Assembly: GCA_017936785.1 (NCBI GenBank)
Contig: JAGBEV010000031.1
Location: 62,001 to 126,000 of the forward strand
Direction of reading: 5' to 3'
DNA from: Lachnospiraceae bacterium
GTDB lineage: Bacteria > Bacillota > Clostridia > Lachnospirales > Lachnospiraceae
Length of the DNA stretch: 64,000 nt
The notes below the pieces were generated by a model. That model was not told the origin of the DNA, searched no databases, and worked only from the letters and a program-made list of their open reading frames with translations. Shown here piece by piece: positions 7,688 to 16,591 of this stretch. A program made the position numbers and the translations under genes. Numbering within the stretch: the first letter of the stretch is position 1; each line of letters starts with the position of its first letter.

Positions 7688-7853
7688 CAAATCATAAAAA
7701 AAGCAAAAACTTTATAAAACAAAAATAATAAATTTTTCATTGCATTATTTCTATTTTCATGTTACCTTAATATACACTTAAAATCATATCTATCATTTAT
7801 TTCAGCTATATGGCATCATCACTTCTAAAAACATATCTTAAGGAGGACAATCT

Positions 7854-8888
7854 ATGTCAAAACTCATGTCTACCCCTGGAGTAAAGCAACTTCCCACAGG
7901 TCCAATTCGTTTCAAGCTGACCAATGACTATATGTTCCGGGCTGTTTTTCAAAAAAACCAAAAAATATTAAAATCTTTAATTGCTGCACTTTTACATATG
8001 CAGGCAGAGACTATTCTAACTGTAGAAATTCTAAATCCCATTGTGTTAGGCGAAAATATCGATAACAAAACCATAGTATTGGATTTACTGGTACACCTCA
8101 ACAACAATACCTATTTAAATATCGAAATGCAGGTCAACTCACAAGAATACTGGATCTCACGTTCCCTTTATTATCTTTGTAAATCATTTTCCGATCAATT
8201 GGAAAGGGGACACGGATATAATGACCTGCAGCCGGTTATCCTGATCAGCATCTGTAACTTTTCTCCCAGCGAACTGCCGGATGAATTTTACGGATCCTAC
8301 TTATTAACAAACAAACGCAATTTCGCAATTTACAGTAGCCAAATTCAGATAAAAATGTTAAACTTGACTCAAATGGATAAAGCCCAGCCGGAAGACGCTG
8401 AAATACTTAAATGGGCTAAACTCTTTAAAGCTTCCACATGGGAAGAATTACGGGCTTTGGCTGATGAAAATGATACTTTTATGGAGGTGTGTGATACTAT
8501 GTACGCATTAAGTCAGGATGAAAGAATTAAATGGGAGTGCCTGGGCAGGGAAATGTATGAACATGATCAGGCAACTATCCGTGCCGTAAAAGAAAAACTT
8601 AATACTGCTATTGCAAACCAGAATGCACTCATTTCTCAGCAAAGCAACAAAATCGCCGAACAGGATGCTACTATCTCCCAGCAGGATGCCACCATCTCCC
8701 GGCAGGATGCCACCATCTCCCAGCAGGATGCCACTATCTCCAGACAGGGCGCCACCATCTCCAGACAGGATGCCACTATCTCCCAGCAGGACGCCACCAT
8801 CATAAATGCTATAAATGGTTTTCATAAATTAGGTCTTTCTGATGAAGAAATCTGCCAATATCTGCAATTGGAAAAACTCCCCCAATAA
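7854..8888 (+). CDS. Rpn family PD-(D/E)XK nuclease / putative transposase with heptad-repeat tail
   Basis: A 344-residue member of the Rpn (recombination-promoting nuclease) / PD-(D/E)XK transposase-like family. The opening FKLTNDYMFRAVFQ, the acidic residue in IVLDLLVHL near residue 80 and the ExQ motif in NIEMQVNSQEYW are family hallmarks. Residues to about 240 form the conserved part. After them residues 255-318 consist of tandem QDATIS(Q/R) heptads predicted to form a coiled coil. The end, GLSDEEICQYLQL, is a short helical motif frequent in Lachnospiraceae relatives. AAGGAGG stands 9 nt before the ATG. Such proteins are multicopy in many genomes; some act as repeat-number-varying antiphage nucleases. 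Confidence 0.85.
   Translation: MSKLMSTPGVKQLPTGPIRFKLTNDYMFRAVFQKNQKILKSLIAALLHMQAETILTVEILNPIVLGENIDNKTIVLDLLVHLNNNTYLNIEMQVNSQEYWISRSLYYLCKSFSDQLERGHGYNDLQPVILISICNFSPSELPDEFYGSYLLTNKRNFAIYSSQIQIKMLNLTQMDKAQPEDAEILKWAKLFKASTWEELRALADENDTFMEVCDTMYALSQDERIKWECLGREMYEHDQATIRAVKEKLNTAIANQNALISQQSNKIAEQDATISQQDATISRQDATISQQDATISRQGATISRQDATISQQDATIINAINGFHKLGLSDEEICQYLQLEKLPQ
8661..8801 (+). repeat. 21-bp tandem repeat inside the Rpn gene (six full units plus a partial)
   Basis: Units begin CAGGATGCCACCATCTCCCA at 8661, 8682, 8703, 8724, 8745 and 8766, with a partial unit at 8787. Most differences are single bases. Each unit encodes seven residues, so gain or loss of units keeps the frame and changes only coiled-coil length. 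Confidence 0.95.
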
Positions 8889-8893
8889 AATAC

Positions 8894-8931
8894 GCTCCAA
8901 ATGACATTTTCATTGTTCTGTCATTTGAAGC
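8894..8931. terminator. Bidirectional terminator between convergent Rpn and fruK-like genes
   Basis: CAAATGACA and TGTCATTTG pair across a 12-nt loop and are extended by flanking GC pairs, with an AT-rich tail on both sides. The convergent gene ends lie at 8888 and 8958. Confidence 0.65.
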
Positions 8932-8957
8932 GCACTTTATATTTCCTATATTTCGTC

Positions 8958-9884
8958 CTACATGGTTACGATCACAACATTTTTAATCAATTCTTCCATA
9001 GTATCTCTGGGAATCATTCCGCTTTCCAATGTAGTAGCGTTAGCAGCGGATATGCCCGCTGCAAGCTGCATGGTATCTTCCTCTCCCAGGTCCTGTACAA
9101 GTCCCAATACCATAGCTGCCACAACACTGTCTCCGCTTCCCACAGTATTCACTGCTTTGACACGGGGCGGTACAGCCTTGATAACCTTCTTTTTGGTAAT
9201 CTCTAAAAGTCCTTTTTCCCCCATGGAAACAATCACCTTGGTAATTCCCATTTTTACATAAGCATAGGCAGCCTGAATGATCTCCGCTTCTGTAGAAAGC
9301 TTTCTTCCTACAATATATTCCAATTCCCTGCGATTTGGCTTAATGCAGTAAGGTTTCTGCTCAATCCCTTTCTTTAAAGGCTCCCCACTGGTATCCAGGA
9401 ACACTTTAACTTCCGAATCGTTACAGATAGAAATAAGCTTTGCATAAAAATCCTCAGGCAGGCCGTCTGTCAAACTTCCCGACATGACCACACACTGGCT
9501 TTGAGGTACCAGTTCTTTAAATTTATCCAAAAACTGATCTTTTTCAAAGGCAGCTATGTGAGGTCCCGGCTCTAAAATTTCCGTCACATATCCATCGTCA
9601 CCGATAATATTCATATTTGTTCTTGTCATATTACGGATTTTGGTAAATTCTGTGGAAACATCCATTTTATTCAGGGCAGATTCGATAAATTCTCCCGTAT
9701 ATCCGCCCAAAAATCCTGTAGCAGTGACCTGAGCCCCAAACTGATTCAATACCTTTGTCACATTGATACCCTTCCCCCCGGGAAGGCTGATCAGATCCCG
9801 CATACGATTGACCTGTCCGATGATCACTCCCGTAGTATTATAAGTTTTATCCACAGCCGGATTACATGTTACTGTTAAAATCAT
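8958..9884 (-). CDS. fruK: 1-phosphofructokinase family (PfkB) sugar kinase
   Basis: A 308-residue PfkB-fold kinase expected to phosphorylate fructose 1-phosphate or tagatose 6-phosphate in the cytosol. Visible are the substrate-binding GGKG at residues 36-39, KPN at 182-184, and the anion hole and catalytic base GSGDS at 249-253 (Asp 252). The start CNPAVDKT is typical of the FruK/LacC branch. Its ATG overlaps the recJ stop by 4 nt, so the two are translationally coupled. No fructose PTS or FruR gene is adjacent, which leaves tagatose-6-phosphate kinase as an alternative. Confidence 0.8.
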   Translation of the reverse strand: MILTVTCNPAVDKTYNTTGVIIGQVNRMRDLISLPGGKGINVTKVLNQFGAQVTATGFLGGYTGEFIESALNKMDVSTEFTKIRNMTRTNMNIIGDDGYVTEILEPGPHIAAFEKDQFLDKFKELVPQSQCVVMSGSLTDGLPEDFYAKLISICNDSEVKVFLDTSGEPLKKGIEQKPYCIKPNRRELEYIVGRKLSTEAEIIQAAYAYVKMGITKVIVSMGEKGLLEITKKKVIKAVPPRVKAVNTVGSGDSVVAAMVLGLVQDLGEEDTMQLAAGISAANATTLESGMIPRDTMEELIKNVVIVTM

Positions 9885-11677
9885 TTTGTTTCCTCCCCTG
9901 CAAATTTAATATGCCTGATTTCCACCTGAATGGTCGTTGTCCCACGATAAGTATTTTCCTCGGGCGTATAGACAATGTCCACCAAGCCTCTGCATTTTTG
10001 TATTTTTCTCAAAAAGTCCTCGCCATCTCCAAAATATATGGCATCAAAGGATGCCCCAGCAGGACTTTTTACCTTTCCTTTTACCACATTACCATTCTTC
10101 CCCAATATTCTGCCCTGTTCAAAAACAACTCCCTTTTGGGCAAATAAGGGTTTTCTGTTCCCGTTTCCATATGGTTCCAAAAGCTTCATCTGATCAAGCA
10201 GTTCTGAAGATATATAATCTATAGGCATAGGTACATCGATCATGACCTTTTCAATAAAATCCTCATTCTTCAAGGTACAGACTTCATTGATACGCCTGGA
10301 AAATTCTTCTGCGCTTCCTGCCGGAAGCGACAGCCCCGCTGCCAGCTTATGACCGCCATATTTTAAGAAAATGTCTTTGATCTTGGTCATTTCTTCAAAC
10401 ATATGGTAAGCTTCAATACTTCTTCCCGATCCCTTAATGCCTTCTTCCCCATCTGTCAGTACAAATGCAGGTTTTCCATACCGCTCCCGCAGTTTTCCCG
10501 CAATGATACCGGCAAGAGACTCATGAACCTTTGGCAGATAGACTACCAGCACCCGGTCCATGCCAAGCCCATTTTCCTCTACCATTTGAATTGCCTTTTC
10601 CACGCCGTTTAAGGTCAGTTCCTGCCTTTTTGCATTTAACTCTTTCAATTCTGCAGCAATACCCATGGCTTCCCGCTTTGAAGGTGCGTTTAACAGCTCC
10701 AGCACCCTGTCTGCACTGTCCAGCCGCCCGGAAGCATTAAAGCAGGGACCTAAAATAAATCCCACATGATAAGGCGACAATTCTTTATCCTTCAGACCGC
10801 ATTGTTCTATCAATGCCTGCATTCCATAATTATTACAGTGAGCAATGGATTTCAGCCCATACTTTACTATAATGTGGTTTTCACCTGTCAGCTCCATGAC
10901 ATCTCCCACAGTTGCAAAAGCGGCAAAAGCAAAACATTCTTCCAACAATTGTTCCTTTTCCTCATTTTGCTTCTGTTCCATTTGACATAGCAGAGCCTGA
11001 ATAAATTTATAAGCAACTACACCTCCGCAAATACCTTTAAATGGGTATTTGCAATCCTCCCGTTTCGGATCAATGACTCCATCGGCAGGGGGCATCAGAT
11101 AAATCCGTTCCTCGCCCTTTTGCTCATAGGGTACTTCATGATGGTCCGTTACAATAACATGGATTCCCAGTTCATTGGCATAAGCGATCTGACTTGCCGC
11201 CGCAATTCCATTGTCACAGGTGATGATTACTTCCACTCCGTCCTGCCCCGCCTGAGCGATCAGCTGGTCATTTAATCCATAGCCATCCCTGATCCGGTGC
11301 GGAATAACCACATCCAACAGATTGTCTGTATCCTGACGGCTCTCCCCATCTGCAATACCGCTATGATTTATGGCATAAGCCAGCCCCTTCTGCAAAATGT
11401 AAGCCGAACAAATTCCATCAATATCATAATCACCAATAATCCTGATCTTTTTTCTTTCCTTTATAAAATTTGCCATCAGTGCTGCGGATCTTTCCATATC
11501 TGCCATAAGAAAAGGATCATGTAAATCTTCTTTTGTACCATTTAAAAACAGCTCGATCTGTGATTCCTCTGTCATCTCCCGGTTGCGTAAAAGTCTTGCA
11601 ACTACCGGACTGATATGAAACCGATCGGCAATTCCTTCAAAATCTGCTTTTTTTACTTCTATGTACCATTTTTCCAT
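9881..11677 (-). CDS. recJ: Single-stranded-DNA-specific exonuclease RecJ
   Basis: A 598-residue 5'-3' single-strand DNA exonuclease for recombination and mismatch or excision repair. DHH-domain metal motifs are GDYDIDG at 82-88, CDNGIAA near 154 and VTDHHEVPY at 177-185. The DHHA1 domain carries GGHKLAAGLSLPAG near residue 445, and an OB-like domain closes the protein. Length is usual. The start MEKWYIEVKK lies 4 nt after the MBL-hydrolase stop, and the end overlaps the fruK-like gene, forming one leftward unit. Confidence 0.95.
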   Translation of the reverse strand: MEKWYIEVKKADFEGIADRFHISPVVARLLRNREMTEESQIELFLNGTKEDLHDPFLMADMERSAALMANFIKERKKIRIIGDYDIDGICSAYILQKGLAYAINHSGIADGESRQDTDNLLDVVIPHRIRDGYGLNDQLIAQAGQDGVEVIITCDNGIAAASQIAYANELGIHVIVTDHHEVPYEQKGEERIYLMPPADGVIDPKREDCKYPFKGICGGVVAYKFIQALLCQMEQKQNEEKEQLLEECFAFAAFATVGDVMELTGENHIIVKYGLKSIAHCNNYGMQALIEQCGLKDKELSPYHVGFILGPCFNASGRLDSADRVLELLNAPSKREAMGIAAELKELNAKRQELTLNGVEKAIQMVEENGLGMDRVLVVYLPKVHESLAGIIAGKLRERYGKPAFVLTDGEEGIKGSGRSIEAYHMFEEMTKIKDIFLKYGGHKLAAGLSLPAGSAEEFSRRINEVCTLKNEDFIEKVMIDVPMPIDYISSELLDQMKLLEPYGNGNRKPLFAQKGVVFEQGRILGKNGNVVKGKVKSPAGASFDAIYFGDGEDFLRKIQKCRGLVDIVYTPEENTYRGTTTIQVEIRHIKFAGEETK

Positions 11678-11681
11678 GTCA

Positions 11682-12518
11682 CTATACTACTGTCCCATCC
11701 ACTATAATTTCTTCACCGCATCTGATGTAATCAATTTTATCTTTCATAACCTCTTTCATCATAGCATAGGGTTCTTCTCCCGTACAATGGCAGGTATAAA
11801 ACTTTGTATGCATTTTTGCCAATTCCCCGGCAGTTTCCTTTATAACTGCCGATTCCTGCTCTCCATAGCCGCTCTTTTGCATCATGTGAAAACCGCTGAT
11901 GACCATATCCGGTTCTCCTCCCACTATCCGCCTGTACTCATCCAGAATATTTAAAATCCCGTTATGGGCACAGCCTGACAGCAGTATTTTTTTCCCTCCA
12001 CAGGAAATAACCAGGTATTGCTCATGACTGAAATCATCACCTACTGCCAGACCATCTTTCTCACATAACAGCTCTGCATTTCCTCTTGGCCAAAGCCTCC
12101 TGCCCGATACATTGGTAAAAAGGAATAACTCATCGTCAATTTTCATGTTTCCTTCAACTTTTATTGTCTGTGGCAGATTCATGATCCTTTCATCTATGCC
12201 AATATATCGTTTCTGCTCTCCGGATCTGTGATAGAATTTGCCAAAAGCCTTATCCCTGATATAAATCCCTGCATGAGGATTTTCCTTTACAAATGCCATG
12301 ATCCCGCCGCCATGGTCATAATGTCCATGACTTAGGATAACTGTATCTACAGCTTTTAAATCCACAGACAATTTCGCCGCATTATTCAAAAAAGCATCTG
12401 TGGCACCAGTATCCAGCAGCAGTTTATGCCTGTATGTTTCTATATAAAAGCTAAGACCATGTTCCCATAAGCATTCTCTATGTCCACAGGTATCCTCCAT
12501 CAAATTGATAATTTTCAT
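11682..12518 (-). CDS. MBL-fold metallohydrolase
   Basis: A metallo-beta-lactamase-fold hydrolase of about 278 residues. The metal motif HxHxDH appears as LSHGHYDHGGG, with later ligands in SGCAHNGILNI and the C-terminal FYTCHCTGEEPY. This layout is that of the group annotated as dihydropterin ribofuranosyl-aminobenzene phosphate synthase-like, but substrate assignment in this group is unreliable. The ATG at 12518, with AAGGA 9 nt upstream, is preferred to the GTG at 12545. It precedes recJ by 4 nt and follows the coat-gene terminator. Confidence 0.8.
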   Translation of the reverse strand: MKIINLMEDTCGHRECLWEHGLSFYIETYRHKLLLDTGATDAFLNNAAKLSVDLKAVDTVILSHGHYDHGGGIMAFVKENPHAGIYIRDKAFGKFYHRSGEQKRYIGIDERIMNLPQTIKVEGNMKIDDELFLFTNVSGRRLWPRGNAELLCEKDGLAVGDDFSHEQYLVISCGGKKILLSGCAHNGILNILDEYRRIVGGEPDMVISGFHMMQKSGYGEQESAVIKETAGELAKMHTKFYTCHCTGEEPYAMMKEVMKDKIDYIRCGEEIIVDGTVV

Positions 12519-12550
12519 TGTCAGCTTCCTTTTCGTAATTTTCACAAAAA

Positions 12551-12576
12551 TTCCGGAGACAATTCTGTCTCCGGAA
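12551..12576 (-). terminator. Intrinsic terminator after the coat protein genes
   Basis: A perfect 11-bp stem (TTCCGGAGACA and its complement) with a 4-nt loop is followed on the minus strand by TTTTTG. It ends the cotF-like unit just before the MBL-fold hydrolase start. Confidence 0.85.
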
Positions 12577-12630
12577 TCCAGTTTACCATGTTTTTAAACT
12601 GTCAGCAATGAGCCCTTCAATTTAAACTTT

Positions 12631-12894
12631 CTATTTCACACCCTGGGAAAATTTCTGCTTTGCATCGGCAATCTTCTTATCATCTGCCATAGGTGTAGGA
12701 TAATAACCTCTTTCATGCATCATGTGGAAGACCTCATCCTGAATGGCATGTTCCTTTGCCAGACAGTCGATAATGGTGTCTCTTACACTGTTATGAAGAC
12801 ATTCATTGGCATAGTGGTTATATTGGTCTGTTGCTCTCTTTTCGGAAATCAGAGCATCCGTTAATACATCTTTTTCTGAATACTGTGTCTGCAT
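12631..12894 (-). CDS. CotF-family spore coat protein
   Basis: An 87-residue, four-helix-type small protein of the CotF family. The helices read DVLTDALISEKRATDQYN, ECLHNSVRDTIIDCLAKEH and AIQDEVFHMMHERGYYP, and the 'YYP' turn before the tail is typical. These proteins deposit in the coat of spores. AGGAGGG stands 6 nt before the ATG. The neighbour at 12906 encodes a second, shorter protein of the same type, 11 nt upstream. Mother-cell sigma control would be expected but no such promoter was identified. Confidence 0.8.
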   Translation of the reverse strand: MQTQYSEKDVLTDALISEKRATDQYNHYANECLHNSVRDTIIDCLAKEHAIQDEVFHMMHERGYYPTPMADDKKIADAKQKFSQGVK

Positions 12895-12905
12895 TGTGCG
12901 CCCTC

Positions 12906-13091
12906 CTATTTAACCTGCTCGTAAAGAGAATTGTAGTGACTCTGGTGTTTGCTTGCAATATCCTCAAATTTAGCCTTTACTTCCTGGTCCTCACATTGGC
13001 TTGCCAGCACCTGAAATTTGTGGATAAGCAGTTCTTCTTCACTTAACAGTTCTGAAAGGCCTGCCAGTTCTTTTTCCGTAATTTGTTTCAT
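12906..13091 (-). CDS. Small CotF-like helical protein
   Basis: A 61-residue two-helix protein (ELLSEEELLIHKFQVLASQC and FEDIASKHQSHYNSLYEQ). It resembles the N-terminal half of ferritin-like/CotF coat proteins. AGGAGG precedes the ATG at 13091. It is transcribed just ahead of the 87-residue CotF-family gene. Split pairs of this kind, a small partner followed by a CotF protein, are common in Clostridia. Function as a coat component is inferred from the pairing. Confidence 0.7.
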   Translation of the reverse strand: MKQITEKELAGLSELLSEEELLIHKFQVLASQCEDQEVKAKFEDIASKHQSHYNSLYEQVK

Positions 13092-13159
13092 GGGAAATCA
13101 ACCTCCTGCTTTTTTTAGTAGTATGAGTGAAATCCCATTTTTTTATTCAAAATTTTTTG

Positions 13160-14089
13160 TTACATCATCAGATAAATAAAATATCCGCCATATGCCAAAA
13201 GCATGATCGCTCCTGCCGGGCGTCTTAATTCCTTATGTCTGACAACTCCCAGCCAAAGCAGTATTCCCGCAGCAAATGCCACCAGTGTATCGATCATAAA
13301 ATTATTTTCAAAAACAACAGGTGTAACAAGTGCGGTAGTTCCTACTACAAACAAAATATTGAAAATGTTGCTTCCTACTATATTGCCGATAGCAATATCC
13401 GCTTTTCCTTTTCTTGCAGCTGTTACACTTGTTACCAGCTCCGGAAGGGAAGTTCCCAATGCCACGATGGTCAGACCGATCAACCTTTCTGACATGCCAA
13501 ACATCTTTGCAATGGCAGATGCGGCATCAACAGTCACATCCGCTCCCCATACAACTAATACCGCTCCAATGATCCCCATAAGAAGCAGTTTCCAGACAGG
13601 GTGCTCTTTGGTATCCTCTACCTCTTCTTTTTGTTTTTTTGCCATAATAAACAGGTAGGTCAGATATACAAGAAACAATACCCAGAGGATCACACCTTCC
13701 ATAAGAGTAATTTCATTTCCTGTGATTCCCATTCCAAGAAGTGCCAGAGTAATCACAAGCATAAATGGAATTTCATAACGGATAGTGGATTTCTGCACCG
13801 CTACATTAGTGATCAGTGCTGTTAATCCCAAAATGATCAAAACATTTAAAATATTACTTCCCACTACATTTCCAATGGTGATTCCTGCATTTCCCTTCAT
13901 TGCGGAAGTAATGCTGACAGCCGCTTCAGGAGCACTGGTTCCCATTGCAACAATGGTAAGACCGATGACAAGCTGAGGAATACCGAATTTTTCCGCAATG
14001 CCTGCCACACCTTCCACAAACCAGTCGGCACCTTTTACCAACATCACAAAACCAATTACCAGTAGTACGAATTGAATGAGCATATCCAT
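13160..14089 (-). CDS. Calcium/sodium antiporter (CaCA family)
   Basis: A 309-residue inner-membrane antiporter with ten predicted spans arranged as two inverted repeats. The alpha-repeat signatures are GTSAPEAAVS near residue 52 and GTSLPELVTS near residue 212, each followed by GNVVGSN or GNIVGSN. YrbG-type proteins exchange Ca2+ (or other divalent metal) for Na+. A Mn2+-sensing yybP-ykoY riboswitch in the leader makes Mn2+ efflux a likely physiological role here. The ATG at 14089 follows a purine-rich GAGAGGG. Confidence 0.9.
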   Translation of the reverse strand: MDMLIQFVLLVIGFVMLVKGADWFVEGVAGIAEKFGIPQLVIGLTIVAMGTSAPEAAVSITSAMKGNAGITIGNVVGSNILNVLIILGLTALITNVAVQKSTIRYEIPFMLVITLALLGMGITGNEITLMEGVILWVLFLVYLTYLFIMAKKQKEEVEDTKEHPVWKLLLMGIIGAVLVVWGADVTVDAASAIAKMFGMSERLIGLTIVALGTSLPELVTSVTAARKGKADIAIGNIVGSNIFNILFVVGTTALVTPVVFENNFMIDTLVAFAAGILLWLGVVRHKELRRPAGAIMLLAYGGYFIYLMM

Positions 14090-14159
14090 TTTCTTTTCCC
14101 TCTCTTTTTATACAATTATGTCCGCAATCGTGTGCAAACATCCTTCAGGGTACAAGAAA

Positions 14160-14292
14160 GCGAGACATTTATTGCACATCGAAAGCACAATAAAAGTCTC
14201 GCTGCTTTGCTACTAACCGGATTTTCCATGGCAGGAAAATCGTACTGACGATTAAGTAGACGTCATAGACGCCAACTACTCCCTTTTATTAA
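14160..14292 (-). ncRNA. yybP-ykoY manganese riboswitch with terminator platform
   Basis: Read on the minus strand, the 5' motif AAAAGGGAGTAG (about 14279-14290) is followed by a hairpin and then ATCGTCAGTACGAT. A second hairpin ending in CCGG leads to the 3' closing motif GCGAGACTTTT at 14192-14202. These are the conserved segments of the yybP-ykoY aptamer. The closing GCGAGAC also pairs with GTCTCGC at 14160-14166 to form a long terminator stem followed by TTTCTTG. Metal binding should hold GCGAGAC in the aptamer and allow readthrough into the antiporter gene. Confidence 0.92.
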
Positions 14293-14297
14293 AAAGT

Positions 14298-14326
14298 AGT
14301 ATAGCAACGGAATTCAGGAAAGTCAA
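14298..14326 (-). promoter_or_regulatory. Promoter of the riboswitch/antiporter transcript
   Basis: TTGACT, a 17-nt spacer and TATACT on the minus strand. Transcription would start a few bases before the aptamer's first conserved bases. The promoter lies immediately downstream of the secDF stop codon. Confidence 0.8.
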
Positions 14327-14328
14327 TA

Positions 14329-16590
14329 TCACTTTGCCGCTTTTCCTTTAATTTTTGTTTTCATCACATACCACAATGCGCCGGTAATACATACGGAAGA
14401 ATAAGCGCCGCATACGATACCTACCATCAGCGGTAATGCAAATTCACGGATACTGGTCACACCTAATACAAACAGGACTGCAACCATGATAAACGTGGTA
14501 AAAGAAGTATTGATACTTCTGGATAAAGTCTGTGTGATACTGTTGTTTACGATTTCCGCAAGATCCGTATTCTTAGGCATTTCTTTTAAGTTTTCACGGA
14601 TACGGTCAAAAATTACAATAGTCGCATTGATGGAATAACCTACAATGGTCAGCATACATGCTATAAAGGTATTACCTACACTTGTTTTGGATACCGCATA
14701 AAAAGCAAGTACCACCAATACATCATGTACCAGAGCCAGAACTGCACTGGTTGCAAAACGGATGTCCTTGAATCTGATCCAGATATAGATCAGCATAAAG
14801 ATCGTGGCAATAACAACTGCAATGATCGCATCGGTTTTCATTTCGCTGCTGACTGTAGCACTGATGGTCTCAGATTCTATGTTACCCTCTTCCACCCCAA
14901 AGTTATCAGCCAGCACATTGCTTACTTCTTCTCTTTCATCAACTGAAAGAGTTCTTGTTTTAATAATAACTTCCGTGGTTCCTGATACCTTCTGTGTCTG
15001 AACATAACCGTCCCCGGTAATGGCTTCCAAAAGGGGAACTACTTCTGCATCCAGTTCTTCAATGGTCATGTCCTCATTAAAGGTAACGGTTGTGGAAGTA
15101 CCGCCTCTGAACTCCATGGAATAATTTAAAATATCTCCTGTGGATGCTTTGTTTACACCCAGCATTACAAAGCCGCCTACGATCAATATCAAAGAAATCG
15201 CAAAACAGATTGCCTTCTTGGACAGGAAATTGATGGGTTTCTTTTCCCTGCCGATGCCATACCATTTTTCGGATTTAAATCCAAGACCGTAAAAAGCATT
15301 TAATAAAACTCTGGTTACTACCATGGCCGTAAACATGGATAAAATAATACCGATCATCAAGGTCTGGGCAAATCCCTTTACTGTTCCGGAGCCTTTTACC
15401 ACAAGTACAACAGCAGCAATCAGGGTTGTCACATTACCATCCACAATGGCGGAAGTAGCTTTGTTGAAACCGATCTTAATTGCCGAATTAACTGTCTTTC
15501 CGGTTCCCAGCTCTTCCCTGATACGAGCAAAGATAATAACGTTTGCGTCTACTGCCATACCAATGGAAAGAATAATACCTGCAATACCGGGTAAGGTCAG
15601 TGTCAGATTAAAGCCGTTTAATACCAGCAGCGTTAAAATTACATACATTGCAAGTGCCAATGCTGATGTGAAACCCGGCAGGAAATAGATGACAGTCATA
15701 AAGATACAGACAATGACAAAACCGATAATCGCTGCCTTTAAGCTGGTCTTAATAGCATCTGAACCAAGCTGGGCACCTACTACGTTAGAACGCATTTCTT
15801 CCAGTTCCAGCTTCAGACCGCCGATTCTGATAGTGGAAGCCAGCGTTCTTGCTTCCTCTACATCAGCCATTCCGCTGATCTGCGCCTGTCCGCCTGTAAT
15901 AACAGTCTGTACAGTAGGAACGGAAACCAGCTCTCCGTCATAATAAATGGCAATGGTCTCGCCCCGGTCATAAGCTCTTTGGGTCGCTTCTGCAAAAGCC
16001 GCTGTTCCTTCATCCGTAAAGGTAAGTTCTACCACATACTGTGTCTGTTTCAGTGCGGAATTATCTGTTGTCTGGGCGGCATCAGCAGTTGCCACCATGG
16101 TTCCGTCCAATTTAATAGAACCGTCTGCCAGTAATTCATCAATGGTTTTATTTAAAACATAAATGTACTTTCCATTTTCATCAATGCCGGCAATAGAATA
16201 GTTCATATTACCTTCATCATCTGTCTCGGAAATAAAATACAGGCTGCCCGGCTGTCCCAGCTCCTGAAGGATCTCATTGGCATCAGATACGCCGGGAATC
16301 TCAATATTGATTCTGTCCGTTCCTTCCTGATATACCTGGGCTTCCGTAGAGTATCCCTCCACACGCTTCTGCAGCTTATAAATGGTATCTGCCATATCTT
16401 CACTGGAGGGTTCCTCTTCCCCCACTACCTGATAGGTAATGCTGACACCGCCTGCAAGGTCCAGTCCCTGTTTGATATTTCCTGCTGATCCGGTCTTTGT
16501 CGGTCCGATTCCCACCAAAGCCACATAGCCCAGTCCTACCAGAGCTATTAAAAAGAGAATCATGGAAAGAACCGCATTTTTCTTTTTCAT
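14329..16590 (-). CDS. secDF: Fused protein translocase subunit SecDF
   Basis: A 753-residue membrane protein that uses proton motive force to drive late steps of Sec export. The SecD half has a first membrane span at residues 3-24, the large P1 extracytoplasmic region and five spans near 280-440. The SecF half begins near residue 460 with its own first span and ends in five further spans. The ATG at 16590 (MKKKNAVLSM) is used because GGAGAGGAG precedes it at good spacing. An earlier in-frame start would overlap the SCIFF maturase. It begins one base after the maturase stop, indicating one transcript. Confidence 0.93.
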   Translation of the reverse strand: MKKKNAVLSMILFLIALVGLGYVALVGIGPTKTGSAGNIKQGLDLAGGVSITYQVVGEEEPSSEDMADTIYKLQKRVEGYSTEAQVYQEGTDRINIEIPGVSDANEILQELGQPGSLYFISETDDEGNMNYSIAGIDENGKYIYVLNKTIDELLADGSIKLDGTMVATADAAQTTDNSALKQTQYVVELTFTDEGTAAFAEATQRAYDRGETIAIYYDGELVSVPTVQTVITGGQAQISGMADVEEARTLASTIRIGGLKLELEEMRSNVVGAQLGSDAIKTSLKAAIIGFVIVCIFMTVIYFLPGFTSALALAMYVILTLLVLNGFNLTLTLPGIAGIILSIGMAVDANVIIFARIREELGTGKTVNSAIKIGFNKATSAIVDGNVTTLIAAVVLVVKGSGTVKGFAQTLMIGIILSMFTAMVVTRVLLNAFYGLGFKSEKWYGIGREKKPINFLSKKAICFAISLILIVGGFVMLGVNKASTGDILNYSMEFRGGTSTTVTFNEDMTIEELDAEVVPLLEAITGDGYVQTQKVSGTTEVIIKTRTLSVDEREEVSNVLADNFGVEEGNIESETISATVSSEMKTDAIIAVVIATIFMLIYIWIRFKDIRFATSAVLALVHDVLVVLAFYAVSKTSVGNTFIACMLTIVGYSINATIVIFDRIRENLKEMPKNTDLAEIVNNSITQTLSRSINTSFTTFIMVAVLFVLGVTSIREFALPLMVGIVCGAYSSVCITGALWYVMKTKIKGKAAK

Positions 16591-16591
16591 T

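Larger units (their letters stand above)
7182..7853. other. 672-bp intergenic region with two repeat copies
   Basis: Apart from the two repeat copies annotated separately, the sequence is very AT-rich and holds no supportable ORF. It separates the leftward hydrolase/immunity block from the rightward Rpn gene, so it should contain divergent promoters, but no convincing -35/-10 pair was picked out. Confidence 0.6.

Noticed and set aside
8661-8801. Possible CRISPR-like array
   Set aside because: Units are contiguous 21-mers without spacers and stay in the reading frame of a protein.
8508-8825. Antisense 105-codon frame with GDGG-type repeats
   Set aside because: It is the mirror of the 21-bp tandem repeat in the Rpn gene, not a separate protein.
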